Shown here: piece by piece, positions 1 through 13,439 of the stretch
How positions within the stretch are numbered: position 1 is the stretch's first letter
How the letters are laid out: every line of letters starts with the position of its first letter
NCBI RefSeq assembly: GCF_000150275.1
Contig: NW_002060954.1
Coordinates: 496,287-560,286 of the forward strand
Source of the DNA: Trichoplax adhaerens
Taxonomy: Eukaryota; Placozoa; Uniplacotomia; Trichoplacea; Trichoplacidae
Reading direction: 5' to 3'
Length of the DNA stretch: 64,000 bases
Notes under the pieces: generated by a model
The model's database searches: none
Seen by the model: the letters and a program-made list of their open reading frames with translations, nothing else
What the model was told of the DNA's origin: nothing
Program-made: the position numbers and the translations under genes

Positions 1-12
1 TAGAAGGCTTAC

Positions 13-854
13 CTCTAATGTTCCTATGCAAATGGCTGCAACCTCATTCTCATGTAGTAAGTCTTTGTGGACTTTAATGGTATAAAAATCAAGAAATTAC
101 AATTTTTAATACAATTTAAATTCCACGAAAATAATTGCGTTCTGAGTGCGTATGTCACAATACCTTCTACGATATCTGCGGCTGATCCTATGCAGTATTC
201 CATTGAAAGCTAGATAAAGTAAGCAAGAATCGTTTAAGTTTGCCGATTGCAATAGTTCGTTTAGAGTACGGGTGTGTCTCAGAGCGTCATTGAATCATTC
301 ATGCCTCGAGATAGTGTATAATTTAATTAAGTTTACGTGAGCTACAACAAAATTTTGTAACATACCCAAACGTAATCATCCACTAAATAGCAACCATAAT
401 ATTCAATAATATTCTTGTGACTACATGACCGTAGGAAGCTTATTTCTTTAATAATTTCTTGCCATTTCTACGAAGTCCGAATTAGTTGCTTTTAAATAAA
501 TAATATTACTGTATATTACCTAGGGCTCACATAATGATTCTTTCTTTACCTCTTCGGAATTTTTACCATTGAATGACATCTTCTTGATAGCCATGGCTTG
601 GCTATTACTTTTATTACGTGCCTAATAGAAATATTTGATACTTTTATAATTTGCAACATTCAAATCAGATTTAACTTAAAATCTGTAGAAAATAAGTATT
701 ATATTAATTATAATTAGGTTGGCTTCCTTACAAAGTAGACAGCTCCGAAGCTGCCATGGCCAATTTCTCTTAAGATATTAAATTTCTTATTTGGATTTTC
801 ATGCGAAAAATATTCACCTACATTAGGGTCATTCCAACCCGTTGTAGAAGGCAT
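13..854 (-). CDS. TAOK: TAO kinase (STE20 family), 5' part, runs off left edge
   Basis: Serine/threonine kinase of the TAO group of STE20-like MAP3Ks, which act upstream of p38, JNK and Hippo signalling in the cytoplasm. Five exons are readable on the minus strand: 732-854, 550-621, 366-467, 164-209 and 13-71. All junctions are GT-AG with compatible phase. The start MPSTTG resembles the MPST start of vertebrate TAOKs, so I chose ATG 854 rather than the upstream in-frame ATG at 896. The glycine loop [11 protein letters not shown], the catalytic lysine region MAIKKMSF and the hinge [13 protein letters not shown] are visible. The exon order and breaks fit the family, and the sequence stops inside the kinase N-lobe to helix D/E region. 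The catalytic loop, activation segment and coiled-coil tail lie outside the window. The gene is divergent from the next gene, with a repeat cluster starting about 470 bp upstream. Confidence 0.93.
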
Positions 855-1319
855 TCTATGAAATGAGAAGGAGTGGGTACGTTCGCTTAGAGTCAAGATC
901 AGGATTTATATCACGTAATCGTGAAGAAGAGCTTTTATGTCTTTACTAATTTCCTGTAGGTTAACGTAGTGAAACGTATACATAACTAAATCTTCTTTAG
1001 CTGTAGCTAACAGCCTCAAATTGTTTTAAATTTAGTATATACTCGTATGGCAATAGTTCTATCGGTACTGTAATGCTGCGCTTCGTTTTGGAAAGATTAA
1101 AATCAATTAATCAGGGTTATGGCCGCACCTCCAACAGATGTGTTTATTGAATAATGTAGAATAAGAGGAGTCACTAGGCTAGTGTTCTGTACGTGTTCGT
1201 ACGTTTAGTTCAGAGTACTGAACTTCTTGCAAGACTCACTCACTTTAGTTTAATTTCGAGGATGAGGTTTTATACATATACAAGAGTTAAGCTAACTATA
1301 GAAGTCTTTCAGGTTCTCC

Positions 1320-1600
1320 ACTGTACACTGTCGACGACTACTACAGTAGATTTCTTTTAGTAGTCCATGACACTGTAAACGATGCAGCACAGCATAAATA
1401 GTACAGAAATTTGTAGTTTGATAAGGGTTGTCGAATCATCTCACTGTACTGTACAGTCATGGACTAGTACTGTACGATGGTGTACTGTAGGTACTGTAGT
1501 GTACAATGTACACTGTACAGTACAGTATACGGTATGCAGTACGGTAGTAGTGTTTTTTCGTTTAGTTGTCCTACTACTGTACTGTACACTAGTGCTCGTA
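1320..1600. repeat. GTACW palindromic repeat cluster, TAOK upstream
   Basis: Broken runs of GTACT/GTACA units such as ACTGTACTGTACAGT lie 470-750 bp upstream of the TAOK start codon. They enclose an inverted pair of the motif TGTACAGTCATGGACTA (reverse copy about 1361-1377, forward copy 1450-1466). An open frame through the cluster gives only low-complexity Tyr/Cys/Thr/Val peptide and is not a gene. Confidence 0.8.
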
Positions 1601-2589
1601 TAAATATAGTACAAATATTATAATAATAATAATAATAATATATAATTAATTAATTAATTTGTATACTGTATTATTATTATTATTACACTACCTGAAATTG
1701 GCAAATATAACAGAGCACATTAAACATACTGTACCTAGACCAGAACGGCATACATAGTCGTTAAATCGATTTCTCTTCTGTGCTGTACTTATCATGAATA
1801 AAAATTCTTATGGCTTTCACTATCGGATCTACTCTAAATGCTGAAGATGCAGATCAGAGCTTATGGTACGGTAGTTCTTTCGTGGATGTAATGCTTTACT
1901 TAAGGGATGGTTAGTTACTATAAAAATTTATCATCAAATGCTATTTCTGATATCTTGACGAGCATGGTAACGGGTAAAAGCTTTTTTACTCATGGGTAAG
2001 AACGTGGCGATAGCTAAGATCATCATAAATAAGTTTATAGTATTGAAACAAATTTAAACTCTATCAAAATTACTTTAATTCACAGTTACTCAACTTTCAT
2101 GTACATACGAGTATTTACCTACGAATAACAAACGAGTACACCATTAATATGACTGGAAACTACCATATTAACGGCTGTTGGGTCTCCAAGAACTAACGCC
2201 CAACAGACTGTCATGACTGCGACAAAATATAATTCTCGCTAACAATTATCAGTGATATATAGGTATATAGCCTAGCCTGAATTTTACTTACTATAATCCC
2301 TTCAAATTTGCAGTATACATACAGTGTGAATTAACCCATTTATGTGATACTTGGTCTGGGCATCAGATGATTCCCTAATCCCAAACTTTAAGTTTACGTT
2401 GGACCTATATTTAGAGATTATTTTTGGTGTAGAGTATACTCACATAGATAGATCTTTACAGTATGATCCGATCTTTATTCATGTTATTTAAATTTTACAG
2501 TAGGGCATAATCATTCATACACCCGGGCCAATCTCAACTAATGTGATACAATCCATCAAATATAACAAACATCAGTATTCAAAATTATA

Positions 2590-3310
2590 GAAGCACTCTA
2601 CAGTACTGTACTGTATTGATCAAATATCCTTCTCACATTTACCACTCAGTTTTCAGGAGTAAGAACTAATTCATAATAATTTTAAAATTCTTTACATACT
2701 CATTATGCGATGATCCTGTTGCAATGTTACTTACCTGGAATTTCTATCTTTTCCACAATCTGTAATATAATTCCATTCCTTAATAAAAACTCTGGTGCCA
2801 GAGAAAGGCTCTACGATTACAAACGATGACAACCAAGTGAATGCCGTCTAGTCGATGCAAATACTGTACTGCACATACCGTACAGGCGTGCACTAGAGAC
2901 CCTCTATAGGGTCTCTAGCGTGCACTGTACAGTGTACAGTATCAGAAGTACGGGACCGTACAGTACAGTACAGTACATGTCTGTCAGTAACACTGTACTG
3001 TATCAACCATACTGTTCAGTACAGTACATTAAGAAATAAAATATACAGTACTGTACTGTACATGTACCGTACTGTATGACGTACTGTACAGTACATGTAC
3101 ACTGTTACTGTACTATTACCTTCATGAAAACGGATGGGCGGACACTCATCTTGAAAATGATTACAGTAGTCCTGTACAGTGTACAGTACAGCACTTTTTT
3201 AGTGAGTCCCACATCTGCTCAGTTCTGTTCTGGCCACCGTACAGTACTGTACAGTACTGTACTTTTTACTGTTAAAAATTCTTTTACAGTACTGTACTGT
3301 ACATTTCCAT
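2590..3310. repeat. GTACW palindromic repeat cluster with hairpin
   Basis: Dense GTACA/GTACT units lie at about 2600-2620 and 2867-3305, broken by unique sequence. A strong inverted repeat at 2888-2925 sits inside the cluster. The cluster falls in the divergent TAOK/FAM216-like interval. Confidence 0.85.
2888..2925. repeat. Perfect inverted repeat (hairpin), CTAGAGACCC arms
   Basis: The arms CTAGAGACCC (2893-2902) and GGGTCTCTAG (2909-2918) are exact reverse complements around a short centre. The flanks GTGCA and TGCAC extend the stem past a 2-nt bulge. The left half, CACTAGAGACCC, recurs at 45565-45576 inside another GTACW cluster. Confidence 0.9.
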
Positions 3311-6300
3311 TATATCCGAACACGGACAGGAACTCCCTGGACGGTTGGACATTTCATCTTCATATCGTCTCAAAACTGTTCCAAACACTCCTATTCGTTA
3401 TAACTTCAGTATGCAAATTAGCAGATGTTACATTGCGAAATTGGTTCATTTTCCTAAATTATTTACAGTTTAACAGTAAAACTGGAGTAATATTCTAGTT
3501 TCCTTAGTTCTACTTTTCGGCAGTTATACAACGTCATAAGTGTTTTTGAATTACTAGTGATGGTTAAGAAAACATGCCCAGAAGATCAGTACTAAGTCAG
3601 TACTTTTCGACATTTTTAGACGATTTAGACTTAACGTTCGTCCACCCGAGACCTATTCAGCTCATGTTACGGCGGACATCTAGTATTCTTTCCCCACCCC
3701 CCCCGTACCTACGCGTAAAAGTAAAGAAGGAATTTTTTTGCACTACAGTATACCTATTTTCTGTTGGGGCCTACCAACTGTATAATTTTTTTCATAGTCT
3801 GCTCATGATAGTAGTTATTATTTAGCTACTGGGAAAGAACCAATAACATTTAACATTGAACGATGTCTTATAGCGATTTACTCGTATACGAGTAAATCGA
3901 AATATTTTTGAATTCTCTTTTGGGCTAAATTGATGCCCCTAAACGTATTAAATACGTGTTCATATTTTCATTTGTGAACCTGAAACAGTGACGACTTGTA
4001 TGTATTTTTACTGTACTATAAAATATTTTTTTAGCACCGAAGTATTCTGACTAGTTAACACAGCGATTTTAATACTTATCGCAATATTTTACTGTAGCGT
4101 CATTTGGGTGTATGTGTAGTGCAGCTTACTATGTTGTTATTACTGGAAAAACTAAAATCACCTTTTTAGTTTTATTTTATTTACCATATTTAAAACTGAA
4201 TTTTTAAGACCAGCCAATTCACTATTTCCGATGAAAAACTCTACAGACCGTACAGACACCAGCACGTTAACTATAAACACGTTTCTGTAGCTCCATGGAA
4301 ACTGCGAGTTACGACTATTATGACTATACAATACGCATTGTTTTCAAGTACTGTAAACATTGCGGGTTTAGCACTTATTGTCATAATTTACAGTTGATAC
4401 GATTGCAATTAATTATCGATCGATCGCTAATATCCGGTTATAGATATAGTGATAGTACTTGTATATTAATATTTCACGAGCTGCATCGCATATCTTCTGC
4501 GGAGTATAGTATAGCATAATAAAATCATAGTAAATATCGTACTAATTAATACCTATAATCTATGAAGTCGCATTATATTATTATGTACATGTTATTGATA
4601 ATGAGTTATACCTCGAGACTTATGGCATGATACATTAAGAACATGAACTATTCGTATTTCGATTAACGGTATACAATAGAATGCTTAATGCAGTACTGTA
4701 GTTACTATTGCTACAGTATAATGCACTCAGCAACTCAACAATAAACACAAGTTTGCTAAAACGTACTTAAAAATAAGACTTTACTATACGAACACTAGCA
4801 TACAGTACGGTATACACTGTACACTGCTATATTCACGTTATAGTTGCAAGATCGTAAGTTCGTAACTAAGGTCAATAAATAATTAGGCCACCAACGCCTG
4901 ACGTACAGCATGTACACGCAGCATACAGAATGTTTATACACGAACAATAGTCAGTAATACTGTATATACAAAGCCGAGTCGCAACCTGATAATAATTATC
5001 CTGTAATTTAATGATGGCCGCTTGATGTGTTATATGAAGATTTTAGATATACGAGTATCTGCACTATATTTTGTGATTAACTAAGCGAATGCATCTTACC
5101 AGTGTTCCTACCTTCAATAAAAACACGTGAATAGGTACGAGAAATAAAATTAAGTCCTTTAGAACTTGTAGCTTTATTTTAAAAGGTCTTCTTATTTAGA
5201 AGTAAAACAGATTTATAGCTTCTAAGTATCATTTAATGAATAGTGAAGAAATATTATTAACAATCTTCTATCCGTCTTATTTTTTGCTATTCTTTATATC
5301 GTACAGTAACTCATTTTCTGCGTATTGGAAGGAAAAAAGCCTACATTGATATGCCAGCATCAAGATTTAGCGATGAGGTAAGGCAGCTAAGACGTATTTG
5401 TACGTAAGTATGAGCGGCAAACTTAAGCTAGCGATGAGTTGCATTTGCGACTACGCGATATGGTTAGTTATTATCTCGCCTAAGTTCTACGTAGTGCATG
5501 CTATAACGTAAGCTTCTATAAAAGGAACTCTAGCAGGACAATACTACGATGCAGTCAAAATTATAGTCAAAGTAATAGCTGGAGCCAATCAGTCGATTTT
5601 AAAGTTATGCAAGTAAAAGAGTGGGAGTATCATTATCTGTGACAAGACTTTCAGAAATAGTAACTTTACTAAATTTTGCTATTTTTACCTAATACGTGCT
5701 TAAAATAATACTTGTTGAAATGTTCGCACGTACAGTACATACGATTAACTTGGAATCGCTATCAGATTGAGCCCTTGAGCCATGCGTGTACTCCGATTTA
5801 ACACAACACTAGTATAATTGTAATTCTCCAACTATAATTAACTGATTCGAAAAACTGATTTTTTCGGGAACCAATATTTACGATATACAGAAACCTTATT
5901 TAGATGATTATAAAAATAGTATTTGCAATGGTAATTGGAATGCAATTTCATGAATTACTCCTTTGGATAGCTACCTTTTTCTATAATTAGATAATTTAAT
6001 TCTCTATATTAATACAAAGAGAACTCTTATATCTAGTCCATTATGATTTCTATTGCGACAGTAGATCACTCACGCTAGACATTATCTTATCAGTCAGCTA
6101 TGCGGTTTACCTACCCTAATTGCTACGTGTTATAAGTCTCATAAATAACGTAATTATTTATTGCGATATGAATAAGTTAAAAGTTGATGATTTCAGGAGA
6201 TTCTTAACAATACTGCAAGATGTTTCAGGTAGCTTTTTAGACTCATTTTAGAGAGACAGTATGACTACTAGTACATTAGGAGCTACCAATATGGGTTATA

Positions 6301-7790
6301 ACAGAGATTATATAAGTAATAATATCCCTGAAATCAGAAACACAACTCAATCAACTGTAATGAAATCTGTGTTTTTCAGAAATAAATTTAAATAATTATT
6401 GCTTTAATTTTAAATTTCTCGCAATGAATATCTATGTGTAATCGTAATACTGTACCACCTAGATCGACTTAACTGGACACATTGCAACAGTTGTCGGAAT
6501 GATCAGTTGTATGACAGCAACGAATTTGTGATTACTGTGTATTGCTCGATAAATACACAATTATGATCTGCCCGATGGATCAAATTAATTAATCATAAGA
6601 ATCAATTTTCAAATGCGGATAAAAAATTTTGATAGCTTTCCATACTTGCAAATATTTTCTTAAGTAGTTACAATATTCAAACCACTAAGTATCTGTACTC
6701 ATCCAGCAACGTGGGGTATATCATGCTGTGTCTCGATGTATTGTCATTATTAATAATTGTAGGGTAGGCTGTTTCTATCGCCCCTGACTGGTAGCTTTTT
6801 CTATAATCAAATCCGTCATAACTACTATTGAATTAGACATCACGTAAACAGTATCATGGTAACCTACGATCGAGCTATTCACATACATCTGTTTCTGGCT
6901 TAAGAGATACACGTTCAAATTTAATTTCCTATTTCTTTCCTGACTATTCTGTGAGTACTGATATTAACTGAAATAGTTCTGTCTCTAAGTTGAAAAATTC
7001 GATGATGATTCTTACGTAAAAACTTTACTAATTATTTGCTTTACAATTATCATCTTGATTTGTATTTGTTTTATATGGCAAAATTTGTCTCGTGACAATA
7101 TCCGTAAAAGATAAAAAATCTTCAAATATTAATCAGGACATCATTATTAATGAAATAAGTCTGAGATGTCATGCCGTATTTAAAAATCTAATAGTTATGA
7201 ATCAAGCTTAATTCTGATAAAGTTCGGCTGAATTTATTTATACTCATAACGGCGAATGCTTATGCGGGATCATGCAAGAGTACTACTAATAACACGACGG
7301 CACTATAATTTTTTATCAGCAGTCCTTTAAATTATGATTTACTAACACTATTATGATGTACGTATACAGAATAGTTTCGGCGTAAATTTTCTACAACGTC
7401 GCTAAAAGTTAATCTCTTATAACAGTTAATTCCTTATTACTGAATTGGCAATTCACTATAATACAGTAGGCAACGTAGTACTGTATCGTGATTAAATAAA
7501 TATAGTATATGATAACCTGTTTTGTAGTGCAATTTTGTTTTAACTTGAACCATAATATCTAACAGACAAACATGATGCTGAACGCTATCTTGCATACGAG
7601 TCGCGTGGTGATGCAACACAAGTTAACTCAGTATGCGCGTAAATTATAATACGCAGTTTATTATTTTCGCAATATTAACTTTTTCAGGTGTAGAACTATG
7701 TATTAGATGAAAAGACGGCACTGAATTATTATGAATAATACTGTACAACCAAATTGAAAAATTTTCTTATTGAATCTATGTTGTAATTAG

Positions 7791-9489
7791 AGGGAAAATT
7801 TGCGTACTGAGAGAACTTCACCTAGGGATACCGTGAAGAAGAATAAACCTGTCAATTTAACTTTCGATCCTTGTAAGTAGATTTTATTGTCTCTATTTGT
7901 AATCCAAGGATCCTTAGAGCTATCTTGGATCTTGTAAACATATTAAAGGTCTAAGGTCTCTACAATACCGTTAACTTTATTGATACGTAGTTACAAAATC
8001 AACTGAAGATTTACATATTAATCCGAAGACTCCAGAAGTGAAGCCAATCGATTATCAAGAAATGGAGTCCGCTCCAACGATCAACGGTAAAACCATTCAG
8101 TTCAGTCTGCCTAAGAATATTGCTAATGAAAGATACAGCTTTCTCTATCACCCGCAACTATCTTCCAGCCAACGTTATAAATTATGGAGTATTGCTACAA
8201 TGTATAATGTTCAGCCTCTTCGTGATACGAAACGAAAATTATATGAACAGCAAAAAAACCTATCACTTAAAGAGATTGAAATAAAGAAGAAGATGTTACT
8301 TCAGATTGAAGAAAGGCAGGGAGTACATAAATCAACTTCTACTATACCCAGCAGGATTGTATCAGCACAAGTTACAGGCCATAGAAGAGCCGAAACGTTA
8401 CCTAAACCTAGGAGACCGCATACAAGTCCGCCACGAACTTCGACTTCTCGTCAGCAAGATAGCATGAAAAAATTTATGCAGCGTCTAAATTCTGCAAGAT
8501 CGAATGAATTTAGACAAAATATTGCCGCAGCGGCTAAAGAGACAAACAGGAGAGAATTACCAGATATCAATGATAGCGGTTCTATGCTTTCTGCTCGCAA
8601 TCGCAGTGACATCACTTTATCTCAGCGAAGTCGTGCAAACTCGTATAGGAATCGAAATGGATCATACATGCAGAGAGACAGATCCGCTTCGCAGAGAAAT
8701 CGATCAAAACAGGCTGACGACTCTACTAAAAAATCAGAAAATAATGAAGACACAATATCACAAAATCTTGACGTTTTAGCCGAATATCGTGCACCAGATG
8801 CTCCATGGGCGTCTGCCGATACCGTCAGTATTGCGGAAAGTATGTCATTAGGAGGAGATAGAGTTTTATCTCATTTTGCTGATACATTGTCTTTGGGCGG
8901 TGATCGTGTTATTGGTAATCAGGACAGCATATCCCTGACAGGAGATTTACCTACCGGCAGAGGAATGCATAGCGAAACTGTAAGCAGAGACCAAGAAACT
9001 GATGTAACTGCTGCTGGTCACTCAACTTCGGTCGAAAACAGAGTAGATAAGGAAGGTGACGATATTAGTATTGGTACGCCTAGTATTTCGGAAGGTATGC
9101 TAGAAGAACCTAAAAAAGTAACTCTTGGATTCACAACGGAAGAAGAGACGATTCTTGAAGAAGGTGCTACTGATTTCGATGTAGTTCGAAAACGACGTGC
9201 GCAGACTACGATCGAGAATTCTATTCGTAGAGCTGATTCAAATGCTAGCATGTCTGGTCGAGCAAAGAGCGGCTCGTTTTCCACTAGTATAAAAAATTCT
9301 CAAAGTAGCACAAGTATATCTAGCGATGATTCTTTTCATAAAGCTTTAAGAGCATCATCAGAAGATCCTGGCGATACTTTTTTTACAAATCGCCAAGATG
9401 CTAGAGCTGGTGATGGCTTTTGGGGTAGAATGGCTCAGGAAAAGAAAGACACACTTAGTGTCTTCGGTAACTCAGAAACATTAACGTAA
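7791..9489 (+). CDS. FAM216-like protein, long basic/Ser-rich tail (start not found)
   Basis: A single long exon, about 7991-9489, encodes roughly 500 residues. A short upstream exon at 7791-7872 joins it in phase (CCTT|gtaagt to tag|TTACAAAA) but starts with no ATG, so the true start lies further 5'. Near the N-terminus the segment HPQLSSSQRYKLWSIATMYN resembles the one conserved block of vertebrate FAM216A/B, where a QKRYLYSI-type motif is followed by a short basic helix. FAM216 proteins have no established biochemical function. The rest is low complexity: Arg/Ser-rich (residues ~100-220), then an acidic/Gly/Ser region with repeated SLGGDRV/SLTGDL motifs. The protein is about twice the length of human FAM216A. 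Similarity is from memory of one short block, so the family call is moderate. The gene is convergent with VPS29. Confidence 0.6.
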
Positions 9490-11577
9490 TTTTCGACTCG
9501 ATAATAAATCATACAATGTCATATTAGTAATTGTAATCAGTGTCAGTCATCTTAAGATAGAACTATGAGTTCTTATAGGGCTGCATATTGCAGTAGCAAA
9601 TCTTTATAGGTATACCCTGGATCTGATATTGTATTTGTAATTTTATTAGTAATACATACACATTCTATACGTAAAGAACCTGACTAAAAATAGTAAATTT
9701 TACATCATGAATCAGTTACTAGATTTTGAAGTCGATACCAGGAACGTAGCGTGTACAATATACCATTTATCTAATATTTTATTTTCTCTAAAACTGTTAA
9801 TAACGGTAACTCGAATTAAATTAGCTACCTAGTTTCATTTCTGACCGTTTATCGAACTACTATATATATATTGTACAATGGAGTACAAAGTAGTGGTAAA
9901 GCTTCGTAATATGTTCTACTAGCTAATTAAAAGAATTATAATTAATAAGGAAATCTTACTTTTATTTGATCTATGAGAATCAAAATAACCTGTCTGTTCA
10001 TTCGTTATTTGCCTAAAAATTTTCATTCTGTAGAAACTAATAATTTTTATTAATTTAGTGAATAAATTACGATTACCGTATTTGGAATTAGCAAAGGAAA
10101 CTTACTGAATGTTTGCTTATAGACAGACGTGATTGAAAGTGTTGCATTTATGCATTTTATAACATTTTAACCGGCAAGAGGCGCGCTACGCTTCTATTAA
10201 GTATCTGAATACAAAACAATACAAATGCATTTCTTTAAATGGTGTTAATTTATATCTAAATTATGTAATAGTAGTACCTTCGTCTCCAAATAGAATAGAT
10301 ATATCTAGTAAGGGCCATACGGTGTACTTGTACGTTTACATATAAATAGCAGTAAATATTCGATTGCATGCAGTTATTATAACAGTTGCTGTATAGCAGA
10401 TTAGTAGCCATTTTGCATTTGTAGACTACAATTAATGTTAGATGCTAAAATTTGCCCTATTTCGTAAAATTTTTGAAAACATAACCAGTCGTGTTTATAT
10501 TGAGTATGCATTAATTTTATGCTTCAGCGAATTATAAATGCATGATATAACGAGGTCGCTGTTTGGGGGCTTTATGAAGCAATATCCAAAATTATCAGAG
10601 CAGTATTCTGAACCTAAACCTACAGTGGTAAGTTTACATTATAAGTACATATATGGAGAAATAGGGGGTTACTGAAAGTTTAGTATAAATTAATTATAAT
10701 TCAGTCCCTTGATTATAATTACTACATATTGCACAATGCACAGATACATTAAATCGTAGCAGCTATTGCTATGGAATTAACGAACCAAAATCTATCGAAA
10801 CTAAAAACTAAAATTAATGAAAATTGAAGAAAGTCAGGCATACACGGTCGTGGTACAGCTTAAGATCATAGCTATTATTATAATAAATAATTAATCGCAT
10901 ACCAATGGCAACGATCGCTAACAAATCAGCTATTCATAGCCTTAAAATCAGCAAATATTTTAAAATTTTTGAAGCGAAAGAGTAGATTTCCTTTTCACTT
11001 GAAATTTGCGAACAAAAGCAAGTACTGCGTATTTGGGCTCAAACGAGGTAATCAGCAATCTCTAAATTAACATTTGTCTTTTATTTTGCAACAAATACCT
11101 AGCTAAACGTAAAATATAATTAAAATTTACAACACATTATTTAGATAAATCATATAGTAACATTGAATTTATATCTTACGTACGACACTATGATCACTTG
11201 TAAGATCCTATCAAACAGAAGTACTAATTACTATACAATTACTGTGTTTCATGACTAAATAGTAGCTTGACAAGTTAAATCGTAAGTTTTGAAGTTAACA
11301 CAGGGTAATTCGATGTAAACATAGGTCAGCACAATTACATCTTGATGTTGTTACGCAAAAAGTTATCAAATAAATCATTACATTGATCCATGCCTAATGT
11401 ATAAAATAGTCAAAGCACGGTAAAACCATCTATATTATATCACTTAGTAAAAAATTTTAATCATAATTACAACTTTGCATACAATAAAGTCTAGGTGTAG
11501 TTGTTGGTAATATTACCACTGGTTTAATACTTCAAGATTTTGCATTATAGGCTTAACACTTCAAAGTATAAATTTAA
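9490..11577. other. Convergent 3'-3' intergenic region, no gene seen
   Basis: This 2.1 kb AT-rich interval lies between the stop codons of the FAM216-like gene and VPS29. I see no convincing exon and no run of two or more GTACW units, unlike the divergent intervals. Confidence 0.6.
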
Positions 11578-13380
11578 CTACTTTCGGAACTCGATTTTTT
11601 CCACTTTTACGTCATCGCCTCGAAGCTGATAAACGTACGTAACAACAGTTGCGGATTGGATATCCATTAACGCGAAAGATGGTGCAGCATCGCTATAAAA
11701 TTTATAAAAGAAATTATAAATGAGAATTTTCTTACGTAAACTTTTCTTATTAGATTCTAAGATCATTGCAACAATATTTCCGTAGACTTTTAAAGAGCTA
11801 GGCACCTTTCTATAGGACTATATGCTCCTGTTGCTGAGCCAGGGTTGATATAAAATTTATTTTCGTGCTCGAATGCCTCAAACTGAGTTATAAGAGAAAA
11901 AATTAGAAGGTAGTAGCTATCACATTGCTCATTTTGAGTTTTTACCTTGTGCGTATGACCCGTAATTAAAATGTCTACGTCAAGCTGCCTTTGAACCTGT
12001 TTGAATGGAAAACATCTTAAAGAAGTACAAAATGAATAGAATAGTAGTTCTCCTTATAGGTTACTCACTAAAGCCAAACTCTCAATGTCACCCCAGGGTA
12101 CGATTTGATGTCCATGGCATAAGCCAATACGAAACTGCCCTACAGTGATTACTTTTTGATCGGGATAAGAAGCATTCTAAATAACAAACTTTAGATCAGA
12201 TACTGGTGGTGATCATAGTGCGATATTACAGTACTGATAATAAAATATAAACGTTAGTTTTAAGGTGCAAAAACCTCATCAAAGTCTCCCTTAACCACAT
12301 GGACGTCGCTTGCCAGGTTTTTCAAGTAGTCATAGGTTTCCTTGTTGCATAGGTTCCCAGTACATAGGATATGCTTAATTTTCCCAGGTACCTACACCCA
12401 GATAATTAAGGAATGCAAAGTTACAGTCATACACTGCAGGTTTAATCGAGAACCTTCCGAAGATTATATTTTCAAGCGGGAATGAAACCGTAATACGCTA
12501 AACAGAATTGTTGTTAGCTAGAATTTAGGATCAGTAACTAGATATATCGTGCCAACGTGAGTCACGGTGAGGATACATACATCCTCCGTGATCCATTATA
12601 GTGCACTATCAGCTTACAAATGCTTACAAATTGACTGTTGGTACCACGTAATTTGAGATAACTAAAACTGGAGGTGAAATATCAACATACGTAATTACAT
12701 TCATTGATATACGTCGTACTTACCAATAGTTTCTTAAATTTGTTGGGAAGCTTGTTGCGTCGATGTGGAATATGAAGATCTCCTATTACTAAAACTAACT
12801 AAAAAATCAAGATAGATGTAATGATTAGGATTGGCTGCAGAAATTTTTTATAAATATTCTGATCATAAGCAATACTTAAACTATCAAAATAATACGAGAG
12901 TAAATATGTATAACAACCTCATAATCAGCTCTGCTGTACTGTGTGTGTGTACTGTAAGTTATAATGTGCAGCATACTGTAATCTATCTCTTTAACCGTAC
13001 AGTAAATACAGTAATTACGGTACCACTTGATTATAATTCATTATGGTATTAGTGTACGGCGGCATTTCAACACAGATGCAGATGCAAGTAATAAGATACT
13101 GTATATTAGAATTATTCAATGATTACGGAGTAAATTCGTAACTCTGACTTGTTTCGCTCGTGATTTTATATATAGCAGAGCGTTCTGTAGAAGTTGCTAC
13201 TGTACCCATAAAAAAACTACCTGAACCATCGATAAATAAAAAAGTGCTGCAGAGAAATATTATCTGGTAATGCAGTGTGAAAAATCTATGCATGAAGTCA
13301 TATCGAAAGTTTGCGCTTTTACTGCATTACTTTATCGTACATGTAGTAGATGATTGCTAGAACTTACCATGGCTGCAATG
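11578..13380 (-). CDS. VPS29: VPS29, retromer/commander subunit
   Basis: Metallophosphoesterase-fold scaffold subunit of retromer and of the retriever/commander complex, acting in endosome-to-Golgi and endosome-to-surface recycling. It binds VPS35 and TBC1D5. Seven exons: 13378-13380, 12724-12798, 12275-12391, 12069-12176, 11946-11996, 11806-11882 and 11578-11692. Together they give 181 residues, against 182 in human. Recognisable blocks are [65 protein letters not shown] and [17 protein letters not shown]. The metal-site-like residues of the fold (D, H, N, GH, GHTH) are kept. The first coding exon is only ATG followed by gtaagt. One donor, AAAG|GTGCCT, is weak but gives the exact protein join. 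The gene is divergent from the MTMR gene. Confidence 0.97.
13378..13380 (-). other. VPS29: Single-codon start exon of VPS29
   Basis: On the minus strand ATG is followed directly by GTAAGT. The next exon (12724-12798) begins LVLVIGDLH after a TTTTTTAG acceptor and has no ATG of its own. The join restores [10 protein letters not shown], which matches the family N-terminus. The vertebrate gene also has an intron right after the initiator region, giving MLVLVLGD and MAGHRLVLVLGD isoforms, so the split is probably ancient. Confidence 0.85.
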
Positions 13381-13439
13381 TTAACAACTCTTTGGTAAAG
13401 ATAATCCGAATAAGTTAAATATTTGGCCAATGGATACCA

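Larger units (their letters stand above)
855..7790. other. Gene-poor intergenic stretch
   Basis: I see no supported gene in this 6.9 kb between TAOK and the FAM216-like gene. It holds two GTACW repeat clusters (entered separately), a foldback hairpin and an (ATT/TAA) microsatellite pair near 1615-1685. The remainder is plain AT-rich sequence. Short open frames here have no splice context or recognisable motif. A distal exon of either flanking gene could be hidden. Confidence 0.6.

Noticed and set aside
1612-1690. TAA/TTA microsatellite pair as a possible regulatory palindrome
   Set aside because: Simple AT-rich repeat of a kind common in such genomes, with no link to a gene beyond proximity.
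3076-3825. Open frames of 140 and 83 codons on the plus strand
   Set aside because: The first starts inside the repeat cluster and the second contains a poly-C tract. Neither has recognisable motifs or splice partners.
8504-9284. Alternative frames inside the FAM216-like exon on both strands
   Set aside because: They overlap the long frame completely and show no domain. They are shadows of the coding exon.
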